From Candidatus Eiseniibacteriota bacterium (GTDB taxonomy: Bacteria > Orphanbacterota > Orphanbacteria > Orphanbacterales > Orphanbacteraceae): DNA of 64,000 bases. Made by a program: the position numbers and the translations under genes. The stretch is taken from the NCBI GenBank assembly GCA_024276995.1, contig JAJRWB010000047.1:1-64000 (forward strand), written 5' to 3'. The first letter of the stretch is position 1; each line of letters opens with the position of its first letter. Below the pieces are notes generated by a model. The model did no database searches. It was not told the origin of the DNA and worked only from the letters and a program-made list of their open reading frames with translations. This document shows positions 37,478 through 47,425 of this stretch, in pieces.

Positions 37478-38269
37478 ATGAGACGGCGAGGCAAGAGACG
37501 GCGCACCTCCTCGTCGATCGACGCGAGGCACGCCGAGCGCCGAACACGTGTGAGGGTTCGCCGTATCGCAGTGGTGCTCACCGCCGGCGCGCTCCTCTTC
37601 TCCCCCGTCGCCATGCTCACGATGCCGATGCCCGACGTTCACCGCCTCGCCCGGGAAAACCCGGCGACCACCGCTGCTATGCGAAGAAACGCCGGAGAGC
37701 GGATCGCCCGCGGAAAGATCGTGAATCGAGAGGTCGTCTGGCTGTCGATCGAGCGGATGAGTCCTCATCTCGAGCGCGCCCTCGTGGCGAAGGAAGACCC
37801 CCGTTTCTTCGACCCGCCGCCGATCCGTTTCGATCCGGGGGATCTTCGCCGCTCGGCGGCGGCGATCGGCGAGCGCCTCGCCCGCGCCTCAGGAAGCGCG
37901 ATCACCCGGCGCCTCGTGCGGACGCTCTACTCCGACACCGCCACTCCTTTCGGTGCGTGGGCGCCGGCGGTGAGGATCACCGCCGTTCGGATGGAAAAGG
38001 TGCTCACGAAGGAGCGGATTCTGGAGCTTCGGCTGAACACCGACGAGTGGGGCGATGGAGTCTACGGCGCCGAGGCAGCGGCGCGCCGTTTCTTCCATAA
38101 GAGCGCCGCCGATCTCACGGCGTACGAGGCGGCGCTTCTCGTCTGTGCCGCCGGGGAGCACCGTTCACCCGATCCGGACCGGCCGGGCGGCGCCCTCACG
38201 GCGGCGGCGAACACGCTCGTGAAGAAAATGAATCGCCGCGGCCCTGCCGAAGCGGCCCGCGGCGATTAG
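37478..38269 (+). CDS. Monofunctional biosynthetic peptidoglycan transglycosylase (GT51), divergent
   Basis: 263 residues. One membrane anchor (IAVVLTAGALLFSPVAML) after a basic cytoplasmic tail, then a GT51 domain: LVAKEDPRFF with the catalytic Glu, SAITRRLVRTLY in place of the usual STITQQL, RMEKVLTKERILELRLNTDEWGDGVYGAEAAARRFF with the second Glu. Polymerises lipid II glycan strands at the outer face of the inner membrane. The residues after EDPRFF (DPPPIRF instead of HxG) and the Arg in ITRRL are unusual, so activity may be altered. Starts 3 bp after thiE; probably the same transcript. Confidence 0.8.
   Translation: MRRRGKRRRTSSSIDARHAERRTRVRVRRIAVVLTAGALLFSPVAMLTMPMPDVHRLARENPATTAAMRRNAGERIARGKIVNREVVWLSIERMSPHLERALVAKEDPRFFDPPPIRFDPGDLRRSAAAIGERLARASGSAITRRLVRTLYSDTATPFGAWAPAVRITAVRMEKVLTKERILELRLNTDEWGDGVYGAEAAARRFFHKSAADLTAYEAALLVCAAGEHRSPDPDRPGGALTAAANTLVKKMNRRGPAEAARGD
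38231..38266 (-). terminator. Terminator-like hairpin for the acyl-CoA dehydrogenase gene
   Basis: AATCGCCGCGGCC pairs with GGCCCGCGGCGATT (one bulged C) and is followed on the minus strand by CATTTTCTTC. It lies in the 3' end of the transglycosylase gene, so both converging transcripts pass it. Confidence 0.5.
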
Positions 38270-38284
38270 CAGAAAGACCCGGTT

Positions 38285-39442
38285 TTACGGAATAATCAGC
38301 TCCGGCGACCTCAGGCCCTGGCGGGCGATGATCAGCCGCTGAATCTCGCTCGTTCCCTCGCCGATGGCGCACACCTTCGCGTCACGCATGTACCGTTCCA
38401 CCGGGTACTCCTTCGTATAACCGTAGCCGCCGTGAATCTGAACGGCGTCGACGGTCGACTTCATCGCCATTTCGCTGCAGTAGAGCTTCGCCATCGACGC
38501 GGCGGCCACCAGGTTCTCTCCACGATCGCGCCGGCGGGCGGCCTCGTAGACGAGATGCTTGCCGCATGAGATTCCGACGGCCATGTCGGCGAGCATGTAC
38601 TGCACCCCCTGGAAACGGGAGATGGCGTGGCCGAACTGCTCGCGCTGCTGCGAGTACTTCAGCGATTCTTCGAACGCTCCTTCGGCGATTCCGAGCGCAA
38701 GGGCGGCGATGCAGATCCGTCCGTTCGCCAGCTGCGCCTTCGCCTGCCGGAATCCCTCGCCCCGCACACCGAGGAGATTCTCCTTCGGTACGCGCACGTC
38801 CTCGAGGATCACTTCGCTCGTGTCGGAGGCGCGCCACCCCATCTTGTCTTCCTTCTTCCCCGGCCGGAGCCCTTCCATCCCCTTTTCGAGGATGAACATC
38901 GAGATCCCCTCCGGACCTTTCGTATCCGGCTCGCTCCGGGCGACGACGACGAAGATATCCGCCACGCTTCCATTGGTGACGAACATCTTGGTGCCGTTGA
39001 GCACGAAGTGATCACCCTCCTCCACCGCCGTAGTCTGGAGCGACGCGGCGTCCGAACCTGCGTTCGGCTCGGTGAGACAGTAGGCGGCGATCTTCTCGCC
39101 GCTCGCCCCCGGCTTGAGGTATTTCTCCTTCTGCTCGTCATTGCCGAAATCGTACACCGGGCCGAGGGCATTCGATGTGTGGGTCACCACCGTCACCGAG
39201 TGGGAGGCGTCCACCCGGGCGAGTTCCTCCACGGCGATCGCATAGCTCAGATAGTCGAACCCGGCACCGCCCCATTTCTCGGGAAATGGAATCCCCATGA
39301 GGCCGAGTTCACCGAGCTTCTTCACCGTTTCGAAGGGGAATTCCCCTTTCAGGTCGAATTCGTGGGCGATGGGGGCGATTTCCTTGCGGGCGAAATCCCG
39401 CACCGCTTTCCTGAGGGCGATCTGATCTTGTGTTAAATCCAT
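38285..39442 (-). CDS. Acyl-CoA dehydrogenase
   Basis: 385 residues, standard for short/medium-chain ACADs. Desaturates acyl-CoA using FAD and passes electrons to [17 protein letters not shown] and [15 protein letters not shown] are flavin and substrate blocks, [12 protein letters not shown] follows, and the C-terminal [16 protein letters not shown] carries the catalytic Glu expected in IxEGTSEIQ. GGAGAA precedes the ATG. It is 17 bp downstream of the phosphoesterase gene and likely co-transcribed. The natural chain length cannot be told; butyryl-CoA-type is plausible. Confidence 0.93.
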   Translation of the reverse strand: MDLTQDQIALRKAVRDFARKEIAPIAHEFDLKGEFPFETVKKLGELGLMGIPFPEKWGGAGFDYLSYAIAVEELARVDASHSVTVVTHTSNALGPVYDFGNDEQKEKYLKPGASGEKIAAYCLTEPNAGSDAASLQTTAVEEGDHFVLNGTKMFVTNGSVADIFVVVARSEPDTKGPEGISMFILEKGMEGLRPGKKEDKMGWRASDTSEVILEDVRVPKENLLGVRGEGFRQAKAQLANGRICIAALALGIAEGAFEESLKYSQQREQFGHAISRFQGVQYMLADMAVGISCGKHLVYEAARRRDRGENLVAAASMAKLYCSEMAMKSTVDAVQIHGGYGYTKEYPVERYMRDAKVCAIGEGTSEIQRLIIARQGLRSPELIIP

Positions 39443-39459
39443 CGAGAAGTTCTCCAGGC

Positions 39460-40194
39460 TTACATGCCGAAAAAGAGTCGCTTTCCCAGCTCTTCCGGGA
39501 GGCCGGCGTGAATGATTTTTTCCGAAGCGGTCCGGTGGTCGTACTCTTCGCGAAAGAGCCGGACGATCCTCTTCTCGCTGTCATACAGGCCCCATGAGAG
39601 CCGTGCATCTCCGTCCCGGGGTTGGCCGACCGACCCGATGTTGATCAGGTAGCGGTCGGTTTCGTCGAGCAGGATCTCATCGGTGACGGGAGCTCCCGCC
39701 CGCGTGCCCGATTCGCGGAAGATCACCGGCACGTGCGAATGGCCGACGAAACAAACCGGCTCCTCGAAATGGCGAAACGCCTCGCCGGCGTGCTCCCGCC
39801 GGAGCACATAACGCCACTCCATCGGCTCGAGCGGAGAAGCGTGCACCGCGAATATACCGTCGCCCGACCATGTCAGGGGGAGCCCCTCGAGGTACTCCTT
39901 GTTCTTCTCGCTGAGCCGTTCGCGGGTCCACTCGGTCGAGATCCGGGCGCGGCGCGTGAACGACTCGATCGACGTGCTTCCCACGACGGCGGAGTCGTGA
40001 TTCCCGAGGATCACGACGTCGCATTTCGTCCGGACCGCGTCGACGCAGCCGTTCGGATTGGCGCCGTAACCGACCACGTCTCCCAGGCAGATCACGCTCT
40101 CCACGCCGCTACGATCGATCGAGGCGAAAGCCGTTTCGAGGGCTTCGAGGTTGCCGTGAATATCGGAAATCAGCCCGTACCGCATCGCTCCCAT
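39460..40194 (-). CDS. Metallophosphoesterase (YfcE/ApaH-like calcineurin fold)
   Basis: 244 residues. [13 protein letters not shown] (DxH), [13 protein letters not shown] (GDxxGYG), [11 protein letters not shown] (GNHD), [16 protein letters not shown] (GHxH) and [12 protein letters not shown] give the full set of two-metal ligands. Substrate could be a phosphodiester or phosphoprotein. Start may be at 40194 or at the second Met (40185). It has its own promoter and is followed by the acyl-CoA dehydrogenase gene. Confidence 0.9.
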   Translation of the reverse strand: MGAMRYGLISDIHGNLEALETAFASIDRSGVESVICLGDVVGYGANPNGCVDAVRTKCDVVILGNHDSAVVGSTSIESFTRRARISTEWTRERLSEKNKEYLEGLPLTWSGDGIFAVHASPLEPMEWRYVLRREHAGEAFRHFEEPVCFVGHSHVPVIFRESGTRAGAPVTDEILLDETDRYLINIGSVGQPRDGDARLSWGLYDSEKRIVRLFREEYDHRTASEKIIHAGLPEELGKRLFFGM

Positions 40195-40226
40195 CCGCTC
40201 TCGAACCGGGTATTCCTCTGATCCCC

Positions 40227-40255
40227 AGACTAGTACACGCCTCGAAAACGATCAA
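40227..40255 (-). promoter_or_regulatory. Promoter of the phosphoesterase-acyl-CoA dehydrogenase unit
   Basis: Minus strand TTGATC, 17-bp spacer, TAGTCT; the -35 box overlaps the stop codon of the upstream radical SAM gene. Confidence 0.5.
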
Positions 40256-42819
40256 TCGCCAAAAGGCTCCCCGGCGAGGCGGAACGCCGTGCGTCGCACG
40301 GCGAGGTCGTGGACGAGTCGTTCGTCGCCGCCGGCGAGATCGAGCAGAACAAGGCGGAACTTGCAGTCCGCCGACGTGCGGGCGAAGAAACGGTCGCCTT
40401 CCGGCGCCATTTCGAGGCGGCGGACTCCGGGGCGGATATCGAGGATCCTCGTTTTCCCCTTCCGTGCCCGCTCGACGAGAACCTCGTCCTTGGAAAGGAA
40501 GCGGTCGATCGCCGTCGCGATCGGCTCGCCGCGCCTGTGCTCCGGAATCGTCACTTCCCATTCGAGTTCCTCGGCGAGGCTGTCGAGACCGGGACCGTGA
40601 AGAAGCACTTCTTCGCCCCGGAAAACGTCGATCCCCTCGGGAAGCTCCCGGTTGAGCCGCCGCTCGATGTCGCGAGGATCGACGTCGCGGTGAAAGACGA
40701 TCTCCACCGGTTCGTCGCACCCCTCGTGCCCTACGGCGAGGGGCAACCCGAAGCTGATCCTGAGACGCGGGTGGAAGCCTTGGCTGTGTCCGACCGGGAG
40801 CTTCGCCCTCCGGATGGCGAACCGGAAGATGCGGAGCACTTCGAGCTGGGAAAGGAACCGCAACGACCCGCTCTTGTTGAACCGGAACCGGATTCTATGA
40901 ATCCCGTCGGGAAGATTCTCCGTCCGATCGGCCGGCGTACCGTCGGGGGTCGGAAGCAAGGCGGGTCCGCCGGCGGTGCTTCCGCGGACCACGAACGTCT
41001 CGTCGTCGCACGACCGGCAAACACGGCACTCCTTCCTGCAGAACGGCGTCCCCCGCGCGGCGTATCCCCGGTGTCTTTCTCGAAGAAGGAATCTCCGCGT
41101 GATGCCGATGTCGATAGGATCCCATGGGAGCGGTTCGTCCTCGCTCCGCTCGCGGTGACAGTCGTCCGGATCGATGCCCTCTTTCCGGAGTGCGTCGATC
41201 CAGGCGGCGTAGGAGAACTCCTCCTTCCACTCGTCGAACCGCGCGCCGCCCCGATAGACCGCTTCGATCGCACCGGCGATCCGCCTGTCCCCCCGCGCGA
41301 GAATGTCCTCCACCGCCGACTGGCGGGCGCTGTGGCACTGGAGGGAAATGGCGCGGTCGTCAAGGGCGCGGCGGATCCGTCTTTGCTTTTCCAGCACCCT
41401 CTCGACACCCTCCTGGGCCTCCCACTGGAACGGCGTGTGCGGTTTCGGAACGAGATTGGAAACGCTCACGTTGACGCGGAACTTCCGCCCGGCGATCGCC
41501 TTTCCGATGCGACATACCTCGTTCGACAGCGTTGCGATGCCGTCGACGTCCTCGTCCTCTTCCGTGGGAAGTCCGATGAGAAAGTAGAGCTTCAGCAGCG
41601 TCCACCCCCGCCGAACAATCCGCTCCGTCACGTCGAGCACCATGTCGCGGGTGATCCCCTTGTTGATCAAGCGGAGCATCCTCTCCGAACCCGCCTCCGG
41701 GGCAATGGTGAAGCTCGATTTCCGGTTGCCGCTCACCTCGGTGATCACCTCGTCGCTCAGCGTGCATGCCCGCAGCGACGGCAGCGAGAGAGAAACCGCC
41801 TCGTCGCGAAGTTCACGGTTCAACCTCCTCAGGATCGGCACGATTTCGGCGTGATCCCCCGATGAGAGCGAAGCGAGGGTGATCGTCGAGTGTCCCGTCG
41901 CGCGGAGCGCGGTGGCTGCGGATCGGACGACCTCGGCTTCCGGCCTTTCCCGAAGCGGCCTGTAGACGAACCCGGCGTGGCAGAAACGGCAGCCGACGCC
42001 GCACCCCCGGGCGATTTCGGTGTAGACACGGTCGTGGATCGGCTCGACAGCGGAAAGCACGGGACGCTCGGGGGGAGGCGACGCCGAAAGATCGGAGAGA
42101 ATCGCCCGGCGCGTCGCCGGGACGCCCGTTTTCGGGCGAAGTGGCGCCGTGCGATTCGAACCGTCCCCTTCGCCGGGCGCGGCACTCTCGAAGAGGGCGG
42201 GGACGTATACGCCCCGCACCGCGCAAAGCCGTTCGAGCAGCTCCCTCTTCCCGCCCCCGGAGCACTTCCACCGCCGAACGATCTCCGTCACGGCGAGCAC
42301 CCCCTCCTCGCCGTCGCCGATGAGGAAGAAATCGATGAACGGCGCCATCGGTTCGGGGTTCGTGGCGCACGGACCGCCCGCCGCGACGATCGGATGGGAA
42401 TCGTCCCGGTCGGCGGAGCGCAGGGGAAGCCCGGCGAGATCGATCAAGCCGAGCACATTCGTATATGACAATTCGTATTGCAATGTGATTCCGAGAATGT
42501 CGAACCCGGCCACGGGACGGAACGATTCCGCCGAGAGAAGGGGAATCGACCGGCCGCGCATCTCCTTTTCCATGTCGGGCCAAGGGGAGAACGCCCTTTC
42601 CGCCATGCAGCCGGGCGCGTCGTTCAGAATGTGATAGAGGATTTCAAGGCCGTGATGGGAGCAACCCGTCTCGGCCACGTCGGGGAAGGCGAGGATCCAG
42701 CGCACGTCCGCCTCGTCGAACGGTTTCGCCCGGCCGTTGCGGATCGGCGGCAGGTAACGGCTCGGCTTGAGCACGTGGGGAAGGAGGGGCAGGATGTCGT
42801 CGAAGCACGATCGGGTCAT
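40252..42819 (-). CDS. B12-binding radical SAM protein fused to DUF2344 domain (TIGR03960/TIGR03936 type)
   Basis: 855 residues from ATG 42819 (AGGGGCG upstream). The N-terminal ~250 residues are a B12-binding-like domain (DILGITLQYELSYTNVLGLIDLA, GDGEEGVLAVTEIV). The radical SAM cluster motif is GCGVGCRFCHAGF near residue 285, followed by TITLASLSSGDH, RKSSFTIAPEAGSERML and LIGLPTEEDEDV. After a Cys-rich linker (CRKECRVCRSC), residues from about 640 form the DUF2344 domain (IRFRFNKSGSLRFLSQLEVLRIFRFAIRRAKLPVGHSQGFHPR). In many bacteria these two are separate adjacent genes; here they are one chain. The reaction is not established. Start overlaps the preceding gene's original stop as ATGA. 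Confidence 0.9.
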   Translation of the reverse strand: MTRSCFDDILPLLPHVLKPSRYLPPIRNGRAKPFDEADVRWILAFPDVAETGCSHHGLEILYHILNDAPGCMAERAFSPWPDMEKEMRGRSIPLLSAESFRPVAGFDILGITLQYELSYTNVLGLIDLAGLPLRSADRDDSHPIVAAGGPCATNPEPMAPFIDFFLIGDGEEGVLAVTEIVRRWKCSGGGKRELLERLCAVRGVYVPALFESAAPGEGDGSNRTAPLRPKTGVPATRRAILSDLSASPPPERPVLSAVEPIHDRVYTEIARGCGVGCRFCHAGFVYRPLRERPEAEVVRSAATALRATGHSTITLASLSSGDHAEIVPILRRLNRELRDEAVSLSLPSLRACTLSDEVITEVSGNRKSSFTIAPEAGSERMLRLINKGITRDMVLDVTERIVRRGWTLLKLYFLIGLPTEEDEDVDGIATLSNEVCRIGKAIAGRKFRVNVSVSNLVPKPHTPFQWEAQEGVERVLEKQRRIRRALDDRAISLQCHSARQSAVEDILARGDRRIAGAIEAVYRGGARFDEWKEEFSYAAWIDALRKEGIDPDDCHRERSEDEPLPWDPIDIGITRRFLLRERHRGYAARGTPFCRKECRVCRSCDDETFVVRGSTAGGPALLPTPDGTPADRTENLPDGIHRIRFRFNKSGSLRFLSQLEVLRIFRFAIRRAKLPVGHSQGFHPRLRISFGLPLAVGHEGCDEPVEIVFHRDVDPRDIERRLNRELPEGIDVFRGEEVLLHGPGLDSLAEELEWEVTIPEHRRGEPIATAIDRFLSKDEVLVERARKGKTRILDIRPGVRRLEMAPEGDRFFARTSADCKFRLVLLDLAGGDERLVHDLAVRRTAFRLAGEPFGD

Positions 42820-44468
42820 TTTCGCCCCTTCTCCACGCGCGGGATCGTTCCGGCGTCCGTCGCGGCGCGGGCGCATTCTCTCCGGTTCGTTTCGCGAACG
42901 CGGTAATCCCCACACCGCTCCTCCCACGGAAAGAGTGTCTCCTCCCTGCGGGGCGTGTAGAGGATCTGCTTCAGGTCGAGCGAGGCGTTGCGCGCGGCAC
43001 GCGCCCATCCATCGCCGGCGGCAAGGTTCTACAGAAACGGGGCCAGTTCCTCACCACCCCTGGCGAGAACCCCCTCGGTGTAGCACTCCCGGCGCGCCAC
43101 TGTGCGGACGCGCAACCCCGGAAGGCGCCGCCGGATCTTCCACGTCATCCGTTTCAGCTTCGCCGGCTCGATCATGGCGCTCCACTGGAAGGGCGTCCTC
43201 GGTTTCGGAACGAACGGATGGAGCGACACCGAGACGCGGACCGGGCCGGACGCGACGTCGAGGAAACGCGCCCTCATGGCGAGGGCTCCTTCCACGAGAC
43301 CGTCGATGTCGCCCTCCTCCTCGAAAGGGAGTCCGATCATATAGTAGATCCTGAGCGACCGGAAGCCGGCGCGGGCGGCCTTCTCGACGCCGGCGAGGAT
43401 CACCTCGTCGGAAGCCTCCTTGCGGATCAATTTTCTCAGCCGCTCGGTGCCCGCCTCGGGGGCGACGGTGATCGTGCGAAGACCGCTTCGGCGGAGGATC
43501 GCGAGAACTTCGTCGGTGAGCTGATCGACGCGAAGCGACGAAACGCCGATTTCGAAACCCCGGTCGAAGAGCCGGGACGCGATTTCCGCCGATTCTTTAT
43601 GATCGAAGAACGCGGCCGACACGAGTCCCACCTTCCGGAGCGGCTGGCGCCCCGCAGAACGATCCTCGTCGCGAAAACGCTCCGCCGTCTTAAGAGCCGC
43701 CCCGGCACCGAGCATGCGGAACTTCGGCATCGCCGAGCCGACGGTGCAGAAACGGCAACGCCTGGGACAGCCCCTCGAGATCTCCATGAGGAGCGTCTCC
43801 TTGAACTCGGAGTGAGGGGTCACGATCCGGCTCACCGCCGGGTCGGAGCGCACGGCATCGTACGTCCTGGGCGTCACCTCGCCACAGGCGGGGTGAATCG
43901 CCGGGATGTACGCACCGCCCACCGATACCGCCCCCTCGATCCGGCTTCGCCTCTCTCCGTGGCGTGCGCCGGCGAGATAATCGACGAACTCGCCGATCAT
44001 CTCCTCCCCTTCCCCCATGAGAAAAACGTCGGCGAAAGGACGAAGCGGTTCCGGGTTCAGGAACGTGATCGCGCCGCCCACCACGACGAGAGGATGTCGC
44101 TCCGAGCGCTCTTCCCGGCGAAGAGGGAGTCGGGCGCGCCGGAGCATCCGAAGGAGATTCACATAGTCGTTTTCGAAAGATACGGAGAAGGCGAGAACGT
44201 CGAAACCGCCCGCCGGCTTTCCCGACTCGAAGGAAACGAGGGTGCCGGCGCCGTCATCGTGAAACACCCTCTCGACACGGCAGGCGGGGTGAACATCGAG
44301 CCGATCGAGAACGGTCTGGAAGCCGAGGTTCGCCATGCCGATCGAATACCGGTTCGGATAGCAAAGCGCCACCGATAGGGGGCCCTCCGGCCCGCGCCCG
44401 CCGTAGCGCCGCTCGGCGCGAAGCAGCTCGTCTCTTTCCGGCGACACACCTCGGCGGCGTTCAGCCAT
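42816..44468 (-). pseudogene. Second B12-binding radical SAM gene, interrupted by an in-frame TAG near its 3' end
   Basis: From ATG 44468 the frame gives 479 residues to TAG at 43029-43031: a B12-binding-like start (VALCYPNRYSIGMANLGFQTV), GEGEEMIGEFVDYL, a radical SAM cluster GCPRRCRFCTVG, TITVAPEAGTERLRKLI and YYMIGLPFEEEGDID. The same frame continues past the TAG for 71 more codons (NLAAGDGWARAARNASLDL..., TLFPWEERCGDY...) and ends in a TGA that overlaps the ATG of the next radical SAM gene as ATGA, exactly as a normal operon junction would. So the TAG is probably a later nonsense change or a readthrough site. If it terminates, the protein loses a C-terminal segment but keeps the catalytic core, so it may still work. 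Paralogous to the next gene. Confidence 0.75.
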
Positions 44469-44588
44469 CGTTTTCGTCTCGTCCCGGTGATGATGAAACA
44501 GAAATCCCGATTTCGATCGGCGCCGGTGGCGCGCATCGCCTCCCGGAGCGGTACCCGCCGGCTCACGCCGGCGAATACTTGTTTGGGT

Positions 44589-44617
44589 ATAGTAGTGAGC
44601 GGAAGGGGGGAAGTCAA
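44589..44617 (-). promoter_or_regulatory. Promoter of the radical SAM pair
   Basis: Minus strand TTGACT, 17-bp spacer, TACTAT; about 120 bp upstream of ATG 44468 in the 301-bp divergent gap 44469-44769, which otherwise shows no gene. Confidence 0.55.
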
Positions 44618-44769
44618 ACGGCGGACGCGAAGTGCCGAACGGGCGGATCGAGGGAGGAGGAGTCATAGGAAGGCGACGGAGGTTCTCGGCCGACTTCGAT
44701 GCGAGGATTGCCTTGGCGGCCCTGATGGCCGATGCGATGCAGGATCGACAACGACTTCATCGAACGCTT

Positions 44770-45564
44770 ATGGCGATGACTATTTCAGGCCCCCGTTATT
44801 CTTCACCCCTTCGAAATGGCGGCCATGCCCAAGAACGTATCCTTCTCGCTTCCTTCTGGGTGCTTGGTCTTTTTCTCGCCGTCGCATTGATTGTCGGTGA
44901 TCGGTTTGCTCCGGCGGGCCGAACGATCATAAAGATCGAGGGCCTCGATGCGGTTTGCTACTACAACACCGCCCATTCAATTCTGTTCGACAAAGACTTT
45001 GACCTAACGAATCAGAATCTGCGCTTTCCACCCATCCCGTCTAGATTCATATATACACACCCGGAAACAGGGCGCCCCACAAGTCCATTTGCCATCGGGT
45101 ACCCTTTACTTCAAATCCCCTTCCTCTTCGCCGGGCATCTGTTGACGTCTCTAGCCCAGGGCGAATCAGACGGTTACTCATATCTTTGTATGGCGGCTTG
45201 GTTCCTTGAAAATATCTTCTACCTCTCTTTGGGATCGATGTGGTCCCTGGCGTTTGCCGTTCAGTATCGTCTCGACTTAATCCCCAAGAATGATCGATTG
45301 ACGTTTAATGAGCTTACTACGGATAAATTTCACATCACGAGGGCGCTGCATCGAAAACGAATGACTGACAAAGCTCGCATCGATCTGAAAGCGGGAAGAT
45401 CGGCCGCGGCGGTCGAGCGGCTTCTTGATACTTCCGTCTTACTCGGAGAAGACCGGGAATCACTCAAACTGTTGATACTTACATTAAGGGATCTAGGCAA
45501 GGAAGAAGATGCTCTGGCAGCGGAACAGCGCCTGCAGGAGTTGTTGGATTCACGCCTGTATTAG
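44770..45564 (+). pseudogene. Remnant of an integral-membrane glycosyltransferase (GT39/ArnT-like), internally deleted
   Basis: 264 codons from ATG 44770 without a ribosome binding site. After one membrane helix (FWVLGLFLAVALIVG) comes the typical outer loop of dolichyl-phosphate-mannose-type transferases (GLDAVCYYNTAHSILFDKDFDLTNQ, PETGRPTSPFAIGYPLLQIPF), but at about residue 150 it jumps to one more helix (FLENIFYLSLGSMWSLAFAVQ) and a soluble tail with a TPR-like end (AGRSAAAVERLLDTSVLLGEDRESLKLLILTLRDLGKEEDALAAEQRL). Members of this family normally have eight or more helices and 450-700 residues, so the middle is missing. The stretch 44930-45560 is clearly richer in A+T than its surroundings. 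Could be a deletion remnant, a transferred piece, or a misassembly joining two genes. Confidence 0.5.
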
Positions 45565-45633
45565 CCTTGATCTTGCGAATCGTCCCGAGGCGATATCGTC
45601 CGGGAGTGCGTCGGATGGCCCTCTCACGCCGGT

Positions 45634-45662
45634 TTGACACCGTGTCGATAGATGACTAGACT
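45634..45662 (+). promoter_or_regulatory. Promoter of the radical SAM/SPASM-MBL-queF unit
   Basis: TTGACA (45634-45639), 17-bp spacer, TAGACT (45657-45662), 68 bp before the TTG start. The 165-bp gap 45565-45730 shows nothing else. Confidence 0.6.
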
Positions 45663-45730
45663 CCATCCATGATTCTTCATGCGCGCAGGCGGCGCCGAGG
45701 CGGTCTTGGAGCCGTCGGAAAGGACCTGAA

Positions 45731-46750
45731 TTGCCCGTCCAGCCGATCGACGTGGTTCTCGCCACCACCTATCGCTGCAACGCACGGTGTATCATGTGCA
45801 ACATCTGGAAGAATCCGTCCGAGAACGATCTTCTGCCCGACGAATACCGCTTCCTCCCGTCATCGCTCCGTTATGTGAATATCTCCGGCGGTGAGCCCTT
45901 CCTGAGAGACGATCTTCCCGCCATCGTGCGGGTGGTGAAGGAGAGGGCGCCGAGAGCGAAGATCATCATTTCAAGCAACGGCTTCCTTCCCGAGCGGATC
46001 GAGAAGCTAATGAAGGAAAACCTGGAAATCGATCCCGAAATCGGCGTCGGTATTTCGATCGACGGCAGCGGCGAAACCCACAATCATGTTCGGGGAATCC
46101 CGAAGGGTTTCGACAAGTGTCTCGACACGGTCGAACGGCTTAAGCGCCTCGGCATGACGAACCTCCGCCTCGCCTTCACCGTGGTGAACGAGAACGTCGA
46201 CGAGCTGCCGAAGGTTTATGAGCTTACGAAAAAGATGGGCATCCAGTTCAGCCTTGCCGTGGCGCAAAACTCGTCGTTCTACTTCATGACCGACGAGAAC
46301 GCTTTCGACAAGCTCGATCACCTGAAAGCGCGTCTCGGTCCGATCGTGGAGGAGATGCTCCGCTCGTCGAGTCCGAAGAGTTGGCTCCGCGCCTTCTTCG
46401 CCCACGGCATCTTCCGCTATGCCGCCGGTCACGGACGCCCGTTCGTTTGCAACGCGGCGTCCGATTTCTTCTTCGTCGACCCGGCGGGCGACGTGTATCC
46501 TTGCAACGTGCTCGAGGAGGTGATCGGCAATGTGCGTGAAACGCCGTTCCCCGAGATCTGGGAGTCGCACCGCGCCGAGGAGATCCGCAATAAAGTACGT
46601 TCGTGCGAGCTGAAGTGCTGGATGGTGTGCACCGCCCGGGCCGACATGAAGAAGCATTCCGCCCACGTTGCCGGGTGGATCGCGGGAAACAAGATGAGGG
46701 CTCACACGGGCGGGTTCGAACTCGACCTGCCGGAAGAGAAAAAGCGATGA
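45731..46750 (+). CDS. Radical SAM/SPASM-domain protein
   Basis: 339 residues, TTG start after AGGA. ATTYRCNARCIMCNIW holds the CX3CX2C cluster; NISGGEPFLRDDL, IIISSNGFLPERIEKL and GVGISIDGSGETHNHVRG are the standard barrel blocks. The C-terminal CNAASDFFFVDPAGDVYPCNVL...CELKCWMVC gives the SPASM-type auxiliary cluster cysteines. SPASM enzymes usually modify peptides or proteins; no precursor peptide gene is visible beside it. Its stop overlaps the next ATG (ATGA), coupling it to the MBL-fold gene. Confidence 0.88.
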   Translation: MPVQPIDVVLATTYRCNARCIMCNIWKNPSENDLLPDEYRFLPSSLRYVNISGGEPFLRDDLPAIVRVVKERAPRAKIIISSNGFLPERIEKLMKENLEIDPEIGVGISIDGSGETHNHVRGIPKGFDKCLDTVERLKRLGMTNLRLAFTVVNENVDELPKVYELTKKMGIQFSLAVAQNSSFYFMTDENAFDKLDHLKARLGPIVEEMLRSSSPKSWLRAFFAHGIFRYAAGHGRPFVCNAASDFFFVDPAGDVYPCNVLEEVIGNVRETPFPEIWESHRAEEIRNKVRSCELKCWMVCTARADMKKHSAHVAGWIAGNKMRAHTGGFELDLPEEKKR

Positions 46751-47391
46751 TCTACTTTGAACAGATCCGTGTCGGCGGAGACCGTAACTTCGGCTACCTC
46801 GTAGGGGACCGCGAGAAGGGCGTCGCCGTGGCGATCGACCCGTCGTACACACCGGAGCGATTCCATGAAAAGGCGGAAGAACTCGGTATGAAGATCACGG
46901 TCATCGCAACGACCCACGGTCACGACGATCACGTGGACGGCAATACCGCGCTGCGGGAGCGGACCGGTGCGCGCGTGTGGATACACAAGTCGTCCGCGAA
47001 GGGAGACGATCTCGGCGTGGGCGACGGCGACATGCTCACCGTCGGAGGACTCCAGATCCGTGTGATCTATACGCCCGGCCACACCCTCGATTCGGTGTGT
47101 TATCTCGTGAACGGGAAGCGGCTCGTCACGGGCGACACGCTCTTCGTCGGCAAGGTCGGCGGCACGTACACCGACGAGGCGGCGCACGTGGAGTATGACA
47201 GCTTGAAGAAATTGCTCGAGCTGCCCGACGACACGACCGTCTGGCCCGGCCATGATTACGGCGTCCGGCCGTCGTCGACGATCGGTGACGAAAGGCGGGA
47301 AAACCCGTTTCTCCTCCAGGAAGACTTCGAAGCGTTCCTTCACCTGAAAAACACGTGGGCCGAGTACAAGAAGAAGCACGGAATCGCCTGA
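46747..47391 (+). CDS. MBL-fold metallo-hydrolase (glyoxalase II/persulfide dioxygenase-like)
   Basis: 214 residues. [11 protein letters not shown] is the HxHxDH metal motif; the further ligands are in [27 protein letters not shown] and WPGHDYG. These positions fit the glyoxalase II and ETHE1-like branch. Translationally coupled with the SPASM radical SAM gene. The substrate is likely a thioester or glutathione-like persulfide, not provable here. Confidence 0.88.
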   Translation: MIYFEQIRVGGDRNFGYLVGDREKGVAVAIDPSYTPERFHEKAEELGMKITVIATTHGHDDHVDGNTALRERTGARVWIHKSSAKGDDLGVGDGDMLTVGGLQIRVIYTPGHTLDSVCYLVNGKRLVTGDTLFVGKVGGTYTDEAAHVEYDSLKKLLELPDDTTVWPGHDYGVRPSSTIGDERRENPFLLQEDFEAFLHLKNTWAEYKKKHGIA

Positions 47392-47425
47392 AGAGCCCGT
47401 TCACGCACGAGGAGGATCCCACTTC

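Noticed and set aside
42141-42160. tRNA T-arm-like GATTCGAACC string
   Set aside because: It lies within the radical SAM-DUF2344 gene and no cloverleaf partner sequences are present; similar strings at 51590 and 55230 were dismissed for the same reason.
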